This document shows positions 57,138 through 64,000 of a DNA stretch of 64,000 bases, piece after piece; position 1 is the stretch's first letter, and every line of letters begins with the position of its first letter. Origin of the DNA: Larkinella insperata. GTDB lineage: Bacteria > Bacteroidota > Bacteroidia > Cytophagales > Spirosomataceae. The DNA is taken from NCBI RefSeq assembly GCF_026248825.1, contig NZ_CP110973.1, positions 5,787,501-5,851,500 on the forward strand, read 5' to 3'. A program made the position numbers and the translations under genes. Below the pieces are notes generated by a model, which was not told the origin of the DNA, did no database searches, and saw only the letters and a program-made list of their open reading frames with translations.

Positions 57138-58388
57138 CTAAGCCAGGGCGGGCTGATAAGCGTCCCGGAGATTCAGATTATCAATTTCGTTGAAGAGCGA
57201 TTCTAAAACTATTTTTCTGTCAAACTGGTGGACAAACCGGAAAGAATTTACCTCATACTTTTTGAACTCATCCCGGTTCTTTAAGTATTCGGTCAGCAAC
57301 TCCTTCATGTGGGTTAAATCTTCAATGTCCGACGACATTCCCAGCGAATTTTCGGTGACCACTTTATAAATTTCGGAATTTCTGCAGGCCGCCACAAACG
57401 TCAGTTTAGCTTTGGCCATAATCCCCAGCAATTTCGACGGGAAATAAGCGTCACCAGAATCTTTTTTCTGCGACAGATACACAATGTCAGCATCGCTGAG
57501 GAAGCTGTAGTAATCTTCCTGGGACAAAAAATCGATGAAGTGAAGGTTACTGCCCGCCTTTTTAGCCGCATATTCCTTTAAATTATCCCGGTCTCCCCCC
57601 GAGCCGATGATCAAGAAAGCCAGGTCATCCCGATCCTTAAACTGTTCACTCAGGTCTACCAGGGATGACAAGCTTTGTTTTACGCCAACATTTCCGGCGT
57701 AACCAATAATGATCTTATCCTTATACTCCGGATACTTTTTAATAAAATTCCCCTTGATACCCTTGTTGCTCGCGTCTTTTACATCAATCCAGTTGGGCCA
57801 GAGATAAACTTTATCATCCAGGGCGCCCTTTTGTTTAATGATGTTAACCATAGCGTGCGAGATGGAAGTCACCAGATCGGCTTTTTGGTAGCTATAACGT
57901 TCGGCTTTTCCCATGACTTCGACGATGGGCAATTTGCCCAGCATTCCAAGCGATTGTGCGGCTTCCAGCTGCAAATCCTGGACATTTATAATCAGTTTGG
58001 CTTTCCAAAGCTTTTGAAAAAAAACTCCGATCAGGCCCAGGTTAATTGGGGTCGTGAAGAGAACAATTGCATCCTGCCGGCCGGCGCGCAGAAAGTTGAA
58101 GAATACGAAGATCAGAAAGGTGATTTCCTGCAGCATCCGGGTTATCGAGGTCACTTTTTTAGGCACATACAAGTACCCCCGTAACACCTTAATCCCTTTA
58201 TAAGAATCGGTTTGGAACAGTTTGCCTTTGTCTTCTGGGCGCTTCACCCAATTTGGATACCAGGAAAAGCCCGTTACTACGGTAACATCATGACCTATTT
58301 CAGAGGCATAGGTTGCAAAATCGGTGGAGTACAAAGAAATGCCGCTGTGGTCAGGGGCAAAGGTCATACTACTTACAAGTATTTTCAT
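57138..58388 (-). CDS. WcaI-type glycosyltransferase (family 4 GT-B)
   Basis: 416 residues. The start 'MKILVSSMTFAPDHSGISLY' and 'DVTVVTGFSWYPNWVKRPED' (~35-54) are typical of WcaI-family colanic acid-type transferases, with 'AKLIINVQDLQLEAAQSLGM' (~128-147) being the diagnostic VQDLxP/L-like segment and a hydrophobic 'ITFLIFVFFNFLRA' that may tether it to the membrane. The C-terminal GT4 nucleotide lobe has 'IIIGYAGNVGVKQSLSSLVD' and 'DADIVYLSQKKDSGDAYFPS' containing an E/D-x-x-P-S-K equivalent. It adds a sugar to an extracellular polysaccharide repeat unit. A lone gene with AT-rich base use compared with the rest of the window and a long upstream region; no wca cluster is visible. Confidence 0.88.
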   Translation of the reverse strand: MKILVSSMTFAPDHSGISLYSTDFATYASEIGHDVTVVTGFSWYPNWVKRPEDKGKLFQTDSYKGIKVLRGYLYVPKKVTSITRMLQEITFLIFVFFNFLRAGRQDAIVLFTTPINLGLIGVFFQKLWKAKLIINVQDLQLEAAQSLGMLGKLPIVEVMGKAERYSYQKADLVTSISHAMVNIIKQKGALDDKVYLWPNWIDVKDASNKGIKGNFIKKYPEYKDKIIIGYAGNVGVKQSLSSLVDLSEQFKDRDDLAFLIIGSGGDRDNLKEYAAKKAGSNLHFIDFLSQEDYYSFLSDADIVYLSQKKDSGDAYFPSKLLGIMAKAKLTFVAACRNSEIYKVVTENSLGMSSDIEDLTHMKELLTEYLKNRDEFKKYEVNSFRFVHQFDRKIVLESLFNEIDNLNLRDAYQPALA

Positions 58389-59339
58389 TTATAAATTGAT
58401 TATAGTAAATTTTTGTTTCATAACTTTAGTTTACAGGTAGGAGATATAACACTGAGTAAATACGCTGATTTTTTAATCAATAAAATGCTCTTATAAGCAT
58501 TTTATTAAACCGTTCTTCCTCCATGCAGCGATCAAATTACGGCATGTATCTTTACAGTTAATTGTACGTTGAGTTGCATATTTTCATGAAATATAGGTTG
58601 ATGAAGATAGCCAGTCAATAGTTGATAAGGAAATTTCTATAATTTATTCAATTTCCTTATCAATCGGACAATGCATTCAAAATTAAGGTAATTCCCGCGA
58701 TTGAGCAGTAATACGAGCTATTTAGTTAGCGAACGAGACTGATTTAAATTCCGCTTTTTGTGGTAAAAACTTCCTCTGTAAAGCTCCCACCCTCAATTAT
58801 CAGACAATCATTTTAAAGATCTTCTATTCGCCTTTGAAGTAAGATAATTCTTCAAGATTATTTCACAAGTCAACGATAACTAATTTAGTATAGAAACACC
58901 TTCTTATTTATCAGACAAATAAAATACTAATTTGTTGGGTAAATAATGCTGATATTATTCCTTATACTTACAATGCCCGTTAATTATCAGACTAATAATA
59001 TTAATTTTATATTGATAAATTTTTAACTCAAACACTTGGTCCGGGCTCTAATGCGTGACGCACTTGCTGAAAGAGATATTCTTACAGTGGAATACTCTTT
59101 GAATAATATCGAATTAATCACTTCGCCCCGATACTGAAATAATTTGTACCTGCCCTATTCGGTTGCTTTACTGGACGACTTAATTGCACAGCGCCTGCTG
59201 AACAATCTAGGCGGAGTACTTTACCAGTCTGCACGCAGCGTTAGGGTAAGACCACAAAAAAAGGCCCGTGCAGGACACAGACCTTGAGTTAGTACCAATA
59301 AACCAACACTACTATAAAAATGCTTTGCTTGCTTACTAC
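58389..59339. other. 951-bp AT-rich noncoding region upstream of wcaI
   Basis: No open frame of convincing length and no tRNA-like fold seen. It contains three copies of TTATCAGAC (58797, 58909 within the 18-bp motif at 58904-58921, and 58984), AT-rich throughout. On its right side is the terminator of the response regulator at 59256-59285. The region may be regulatory or contain a small RNA; it is large for an ordinary promoter. Confidence 0.6.
59256..59285 (-). terminator. Intrinsic terminator of the response regulator
   Basis: Read on the minus strand: AAGGTCTGTG, loop TCCTG, CACGGGCCTT (10-bp stem with two G-T pairs) followed by a run of T (59260-59256). It lies 54 bp after the regulator's stop codon. 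Confidence 0.75.
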
Positions 59340-59726
59340 CTAAAACACGGGGTCCGGCTGAAGTAAAGCTTCAATTTTTGCGACTAATTTCTCTAAACTA
59401 AAAGGTTTGGGAAAGAATGCGTCCGGTTTGGACAGATTAACGCCTTCATGGGCAATGGGCCATTCGGCGGCTGACATTAGGATAACGGGTAATTTAGAAG
59501 AGGACGCCTTTAGATTCCGTAACACATCCAGGCCGCTGAAGCGGGGCATCAGCATATCCAGCACGATCAGATCCGGCTGCTGGGTAGGAGATCGCAGCCA
59601 GTCGAGAGCTTCCAGGCCGTCGTTGGCAATTAATACCTGATAACCGTTTTTGGTTAATTGATACGTCAATAATTTTCGATGCGCAGCGTCATCGTCAACA
59701 ACCAAGATTTTGGGGGCTTTTCTCAT
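59340..59726 (-). CDS. CheY-like single-domain response regulator
   Basis: 128 residues, receiver domain only. Acidic pair Asp11/Asp12 in 'ILVVDDDAAHRK', phosphoacceptor Asp57 in 'LIVLDMLMPRFSGLDVLR', Ser85 in place of Thr ('VILMSAAEWP') and Lys107 in 'FFPKPFSLEKL'. No output domain, so it acts through protein contacts, for instance with a kinase, phosphodiesterase or motility component. It is alone on its strand, and its kinase partner is not in the window. An intrinsic terminator follows. The 635-bp upstream region is long for such a small gene. Neighbouring wcaI is transcribed in the same direction after a 951-bp gap, so no operon. Confidence 0.92.
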   Translation of the reverse strand: MRKAPKILVVDDDAAHRKLLTYQLTKNGYQVLIANDGLEALDWLRSPTQQPDLIVLDMLMPRFSGLDVLRNLKASSSKLPVILMSAAEWPIAHEGVNLSKPDAFFPKPFSLEKLVAKIEALLQPDPVF

Positions 59727-60361
59727 GTTTTTTGCGCCACCAGGTCCATACCTGTGACAAGTTACGGTGGTTTTTCATCGTTAAATCAGTTTTTGGACAG
59801 AGGAAAATAATGTATACAAGTAGCCAAACTGGCAGCTGAGCAATCAATAGCTTGTCGCCTTACGATGTGAATCGCCAGACAGAACAAATTCAGGTGGATA
59901 GGAGCTGGAGGAAGCCACAGATTTTCGAATCATCCGATTCAAATCCTTTGCAGTTCTACACGAATAACATCCATAATAATGCCAGATTTTAGCGTTTTTT
60001 CATAAATCTGAGTTATCGGTATGTACCCCCTATTTATGCCTGTACCCCTTTTCCCCCATCTTCCTGAAAATCATCGAGCTTTGCATTGAAATTGCACTCG
60101 AAAGAAATTAATTAAAAGACAAAAATCGCAGAATTGAAAACTCCTATCCTGGCTCCCGCTTGAGAAAAATGGGTGATTGATATCGAAAAATGCCTGCTGA
60201 TTGAGGGCGGGCCTACTTCCGGAAGGTCAGTTTTAATCGCACGGCACTGCTTCCGACAGCCAGACAATATCCGAGGATTACACACCGTTTCTGAGATAAG
60301 ATTGTCGTTTGCTTGTTCAAAAATAGTATACTTGCTGTCCAGCCGCGTTCCACTGTAACGA
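59727..60361. other. 635-bp intergenic region without recognised gene
   Basis: Divergent upstream region of the CheY-like gene (minus) and PAP2 gene (plus). A frame at 60173-60358 is open for 61 codons but shows no coding character. TATACTTG near 60330 is one mismatch from the TAnnTTTG -7 box and lies about 25 bp before the PAP2 start. Nothing else supported. Confidence 0.55.
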
Positions 60362-61192
60362 ATGAAAGTCTATCTGCCGCTCCTTGTTTTTTTATTCTAC
60401 TCCCTGGCTTCGTTCGGGCAAGTGGATACGCTCAGCCGTTCGCCTTACCGGGTGTATAAAACCTACGAACTTCCGGCGTCCTTGGCGGTATTGGGCACTT
60501 CTATTTTTGGCTTTCGGCAACTGGACCGTTATGCCAGCTTTACGACTGAAGACATTACGAAACTTAATCCAGTCCACCTCAATGCGTTCGACCGACCGAT
60601 TGCGTACGCCGATCCAGCCGGTTTTGACCGGGCCCAAAAACGGTCCGACCAGTTTCTGAACCTTTCAATTGCCAGCCCCCTCCTACTCATGCTGAGTAAG
60701 GACCTCCGAAAAGAGGCATTGGATTTATTGACGATTTACACGACGGCGCATGCCGTCAACAACCTGATTTACTTTGCCACGACGTTCTCGATCCGGCGTG
60801 CCCGCCCCCTGACCTATAACCCGGCGGTTCCGCTTCAGGATAAGATCGGTTATGCAAAAAGCAACTCTTTTTACAGCGGACACGTGTCGTTCAGCACCAC
60901 GGCGACATTCTTCGGCGCGAAAGTGTTAACGGACTACTACCACCTCAAAGGCTGGAAACGGGCGGCAATTTTTACGGCAGCAGCCCTACCACCCATTTTG
61001 GTCGGGGTCAACCGGATGCAGGCCGGCAAGCACTTCCGCACCGATGTCCTGACGGGTTTTGTGGTGGGGGCAGCCTGCGGAATTGGCGTTCCTGAATTGC
61101 ATAAACTCCGTCAGAGAACCCGAAACCTATCCTTCCGCCCGGAATGGTTGGGCACCGGCGCACGCGGGTTTGCCGTGACGTACACCTTCTGA
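60362..61192 (+). CDS. PAP2 superfamily phosphatase
   Basis: 276 residues. Signal peptide/anchor 'YLPLLVFLFYSLASFGQ'. The three acid-phosphatase motifs are present: motif 1 'SIRRARPLTYN' (~143-153, KxxxxxxRP variant), motif 2 'NSFYSGHVSFSTT' with the catalytic His (~168-180), motif 3 'RMQAGKHFRTDVLTGFVVGA' (~219-238) with R-x5-H-x3-D. PAP2 enzymes dephosphorylate lipid phosphates such as undecaprenyl pyrophosphate or lipid A. With a signal peptide and hydrophobic helices it is a membrane or periplasmic enzyme; its true substrate is unknown. A 70-bp gap with a convergent big protein follows. Confidence 0.88.
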   Translation: MKVYLPLLVFLFYSLASFGQVDTLSRSPYRVYKTYELPASLAVLGTSIFGFRQLDRYASFTTEDITKLNPVHLNAFDRPIAYADPAGFDRAQKRSDQFLNLSIASPLLLMLSKDLRKEALDLLTIYTTAHAVNNLIYFATTFSIRRARPLTYNPAVPLQDKIGYAKSNSFYSGHVSFSTTATFFGAKVLTDYYHLKGWKRAAIFTAAALPPILVGVNRMQAGKHFRTDVLTGFVVGAACGIGVPELHKLRQRTRNLSFRPEWLGTGARGFAVTYTF

Positions 61193-61262
61193 CGAAGAAA
61201 AGTCAAAACAAACCCGCATTTCTGCCGAAAGCCGGGTGGCTTCAGTGTTCACCGCAAACCGC

Positions 61263-64000
61263 TTACCGGACTTTCACCAGCTTATACCGTTTTGCCTTCG
61301 GACCGGTGCCTACCTGTAGGATGTAGACCCCCGCTTCCAGCTCACTACCCAGATTAACGCGCTGGCCCGATTGTACATCGGCAGGCGGCATAACCACCCG
61401 CCCGTACAAATCGTAGAGCGCCACCGGTACGGAGCCCTGCCCATCGGTCTGAATCGTTAAAGAATGCGTGAACGGATTTGGATAATACGTAATTGGCCGC
61501 TCCGCTTTTTCGAGCAAATCATCCAGGTTCAGCCCATCAGCGTGCAGGGATGGACCTCGGCCATCCGGCGTTGACAGGGTTCTGGCACTAGCTGCGGTCG
61601 TCACTCCCGTACCACCGAGGGATACGGCCTTGCTGCCGCCAGTTCCCGAATGCAGGATGGTTAACGTCCCGGTTTTACTGCCCGTCGACAACGGTTTGAA
61701 ACTTACCGTAACCGCCACACTTTTGCCGGGCGGCACAACAAATGGCAGCTTATACGGCGATTGAACCGTAAATTCCGTGCTGCCGGAAACCGTGAGCGAC
61801 GAAAGCAGAATGGCCTGGTTGCCGCTGCTGTTGGATACCGTAACGACCGCATTTTTGGTGGTGTTGAGTTGGACCTGACCCAACGAGGCACTGGCCGGCG
61901 TGGTCAATTGGCCCTGGGCAACCGGTAGCCCCGTTGGCGTAGTGGGTACGGTTTTGTAAAATACCTCCTGCGAAGAAAGAACCGGACTGCCGCCCTGTGC
62001 CCCCGAACCCGCCGTTATGTAAATGGAGCCGTTATTGGCAATCGCCTGGGTCGCGTGCCGCCCTTGCTGCAGGTCGGCCAGCCGACGCCAGACGCCCGTT
62101 GTAACGTTCAGGGCTTCGGTTTCCTTGTGCGCCGTGGGTTGGGGACTTTCCCCACCGATCACAATCACTTCATTGTCTAACACGACGGTTGAAGTACCCG
62201 CCCGTTGGGTTGGGATGGGATTGGCGAGCGTAGACCACTGGCCCGTCGTGAAATCATACACATCCACATCCGGCACCGTTAGCGTGAACGTCTGACCGGT
62301 GTTGTACGAACTGCGCCGACCACCCGCTGCGTATAATTTAGTCCCCACAACCGCGGCCTGAAAGTGGTCCCGAGCGTGGGGGGCATCCGGTAAAACCCGC
62401 CAGGTGTTTGTCGCCGGATCGTACTCATCAAACCAGTTGACGTATCCCCCGCTGTGCCCTTTCGTGTTCCCGCCCACCAGGTAAAATTTGTTGTTATACA
62501 GCGCCAGACCGACCGATCCGCGCTGCCGGGCTACCGGTATTTCGGGTCCAACCAGCCATTTATTCGCTCTTGGGTCGTAAATATAGATCTGGGGAACAGA
62601 TGGTTCGGCGGGGTAATTACCGGTCATTGCGCCGATGGCGTAAATAAGACCGTCCAGCGTTACCGCCTGAAAATGGTGCAGATTGATGGGTGTAGCGGCC
62701 GCGTTCACCCAGGTTCGGTTGACGGGATCATAGACCTGAACGGGTTTGATACCGCGCCCTCCCATCAGGTAAAAGCGATCCCCGGCCTGCACATAAGCTC
62801 CCTCCTGCCGGGCCGTTGGTTGCCCCGAAGTAGGCACCACAGTCTGCCAGGTACCGATGGCCGAAGAGATGGTGATCAAAAAGCTGTCGCTGGCGGTTCC
62901 TCCCTTGTCATCGCTGGCGGTTACCTTCACGGCAAGGCTGGCCGGACTTCCCGCGGGCGGGGTTCCACTGAAGGTGCGGGTGGCACTCGCGAACGTGAGC
63001 CAGCCGGGCAGCGCCGTGTTATTTTCCAGCGTAGCGGAATAGGTAAGAACATCTCCGTTGGCGTCCGTAAAGGTGGTAGATCCAAAGCTGTACGAGAAAG
63101 CCGTGCCAATGCTAGCGGTCTGATCGGGTATCGGCGTCGCCAGCGTCGGCGGCTGGTTGCTCACCGATTGGTTAACAACGGAAAAATTGACGGTTAAAAC
63201 CGGCCCGGCCGTGCCTGTTGCACTGGCTCCGGTATACGGCGTTCCTTGTAAGGTATAATTCCCTAAAGCGGGCGTCCAGTTGTTAAAATTACCATTGCTA
63301 TCCCCAAATAAGGCATAGGGCGCACCCGTTTCGGTCTGCGTGCGGCTCTGCTGACCACTCAGGACCATTCGGACGCTTCCGATCAGGGTCGGATTGGTAT
63401 TAGCCCGGATGTTTAGATTCGTCGTTGGCAAGGTAGCCAGGTTGATTACTTCGTTATTCGCCAGGGTGCGTATTTCCTGGTCTGTGGTGGCATTGATCAG
63501 GGTAAAATGGGTAACGGTCACTCCCGTGGCTGGGACCGCGTTGACCAGCAGCGTAAAGGTTTGCTCAGCCGTGGCCAGTCGGCTATCCGTGGCCCGCACC
63601 GTAATCGAGTAACTGCCCGACACCTGGGCGCCCGGGGCAAACGTCAGCACGTTGTTGCTCAAACTGGCAAAAGCTGGCAGGGTGCTGGCCGTGATCGTCA
63701 CCGCATCCCCGTCCACGTCCGTCGCCGACAGCGGTACGTTCAGCACACTGCCCGCATTGACGGCCTGGTTGCCGATGCTTGCTAAAACCGGCGGGTTGTT
63801 CGTGCTAACAGCCGGTCCGAAGACCTCGATGGCCGAGACCTTGGGCTGGTTGGCCGAGGCCGTGAAGTCGATGTTGAGCACCCCATCATTTACCCCCACC
63901 TCAAACGTCTTGACCACCGCCCTCATGCTGCCCACCTCCCCCAGGATGTCGTAGTTGGCCAGCTCCACAGCTCCTCCTTCCAGGTTCGCGCTGAACACCC
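61263..64000 (-). CDS. Surface protein with malectin, Ig/cadherin-like, kelch and type IX sorting domains (5' truncated)
   Basis: 911+ residues; the frame is open to the window edge, so the start is outside (the N-terminus of the visible part is mid-malectin: 'ELANYDILGEVGSMRAVVKT'). In order: malectin-like (~1-65), two Ig/cadherin-type repeats ('VLASIGNQAVNAGSVLNVPL', 'PTLATPIPDQTASIGTAFSY'), at least five kelch repeats (~400-660, e.g. 'DRFYLMGGRGIKPVQVYDPV'), an ASPM/HYDIN-type choice-of-anchor region ('PFVVPPGKSVAVTVSFKPLS'), and the C-terminal type IX signal 'ITYYPNPFTHSLTIQTDGQG' to 'YILQVGTGPKAKRYKLVKV'. Such proteins are cargo of the Por/T9SS system and are anchored at the surface or released. 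Ligand is probably carbohydrate (malectin) but unproven. Confidence 0.9.
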   Translation of the reverse strand, partial: VFSANLEGGAVELANYDILGEVGSMRAVVKTFEVGVNDGVLNIDFTASANQPKVSAIEVFGPAVSTNNPPVLASIGNQAVNAGSVLNVPLSATDVDGDAVTITASTLPAFASLSNNVLTFAPGAQVSGSYSITVRATDSRLATAEQTFTLLVNAVPATGVTVTHFTLINATTDQEIRTLANNEVINLATLPTTNLNIRANTNPTLIGSVRMVLSGQQSRTQTETGAPYALFGDSNGNFNNWTPALGNYTLQGTPYTGASATGTAGPVLTVNFSVVNQSVSNQPPTLATPIPDQTASIGTAFSYSFGSTTFTDANGDVLTYSATLENNTALPGWLTFASATRTFSGTPPAGSPASLAVKVTASDDKGGTASDSFLITISSAIGTWQTVVPTSGQPTARQEGAYVQAGDRFYLMGGRGIKPVQVYDPVNRTWVNAAATPINLHHFQAVTLDGLIYAIGAMTGNYPAEPSVPQIYIYDPRANKWLVGPEIPVARQRGSVGLALYNNKFYLVGGNTKGHSGGYVNWFDEYDPATNTWRVLPDAPHARDHFQAAVVGTKLYAAGGRRSSYNTGQTFTLTVPDVDVYDFTTGQWSTLANPIPTQRAGTSTVVLDNEVIVIGGESPQPTAHKETEALNVTTGVWRRLADLQQGRHATQAIANNGSIYITAGSGAQGGSPVLSSQEVFYKTVPTTPTGLPVAQGQLTTPASASLGQVQLNTTKNAVVTVSNSSGNQAILLSSLTVSGSTEFTVQSPYKLPFVVPPGKSVAVTVSFKPLSTGSKTGTLTILHSGTGGSKAVSLGGTGVTTAASARTLSTPDGRGPSLHADGLNLDDLLEKAERPITYYPNPFTHSLTIQTDGQGSVPVALYDLYGRVVMPPADVQSGQRVNLGSELEAGVYILQVGTGPKAKRYKLVKVR

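Noticed and set aside
60173..60358. 61-codon frame before the PAP2 gene
   Set aside because: No coding character, no promoter or homologue; looks like chance in an intergenic region.
1..64000. tRNA, rRNA, CRISPR arrays, insertion sequences
   Set aside because: I looked for T-loop motifs, spaced direct repeats and transposase domains and found none that could be supported. The GGTTCGAACC at ~46540 is inside truA and has no cloverleaf around it.

Overview
The window looks like chromosomal DNA of a Bacteroidota member from the order Cytophagales, most like the Spirosoma/Larkinella group. The evidence is the gene content: GLPGLI, DUF2911, DUF4260 and DUF2490 proteins, CarboxypepD_reg-type TonB-dependent receptors, a type IX secretion C-terminal sorting domain, split agmatine deiminase/N-carbamoylputrescine amidase genes, weak Shine-Dalgarno sites, and a few TAnnTTTG-type promoter boxes. 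Coding regions are GC-rich in the third codon position, which opens many long antisense frames that are not genes. The genus is an inference. I see no rRNA, tRNA, CRISPR array or intact insertion sequence.

Layout. 1-3.2 kb: tail of an NAD-dependent epimerase, a cupin, an outer-membrane phospholipase A, a nitrilase-family amidase and an OsmC protein. 3.2-3.5 kb: what looks like a decayed GH43 glycosidase fragment. 3.5-5 kb: DUF4260 membrane protein overlapping an AraC regulator tail to tail. 5.1-8.6 kb: a tight three-gene operon (DUF2911, alpha/beta hydrolase, LamG/DUF1080-like) divergent from an unusual membrane-anchored HTH-like protein with an extracytoplasmic sensory-looking region. 8.6-12 kb: BtuF-like protein, methyltransferase, a phage recombination-directionality-factor-like protein and an AT-rich membrane protein that looks acquired. 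12-18.8 kb: OmpR/histidine-kinase pair divergent from a GLPGLI protein plus outer-membrane receptor, then DUF2490. 19-31.9 kb: GT9 glycosyltransferase, aguB, a large unknown exported protein, a four-gene membrane/coiled-coil/Ppx-like cluster of unknown function, a giant LRR-TPR exported protein, aguA and two small genes. 32-36.9 kb: two parvulin/SurA-type chaperones and a MoxR ATPase. 37-44.6 kb: S41 protease, membrane protein, TonB receptor, class A beta-lactamase-like hydrolase, DUF3052 and a small exported protein. 44.6-47 kb: MocA/XdhC pair and truA. 47.4-50.5 kb: HipA-like kinase with DUF3037, small genes, YnfA and an APH kinase. 50.5-55.4 kb: a divergent locus resembling a chaperone-usher fimbrial system (usher-like barrel, PapD-like chaperone, two pilin-like proteins). 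55.7-64 kb: small unknown proteins, a WcaI-type glycosyltransferase with a 950-bp AT-rich upstream region, a CheY-like regulator, a PAP2 phosphatase and a malectin/kelch adhesin-like type IX cargo cut by the window edge.

The two most promising candidates for undescribed biology are the usher/chaperone/pilin-like locus at 50.5-55.4 kb, which shares an 18-bp promoter-region motif with the region upstream of wcaI, and the four-gene PspA-like/Ppx-like membrane cluster at 22.8-26.5 kb. The RDF-like protein at 10.5 kb, the HTH-TM-LamG protein at 7.3 kb and a 90-bp palindromic element present twice also deserve a look.
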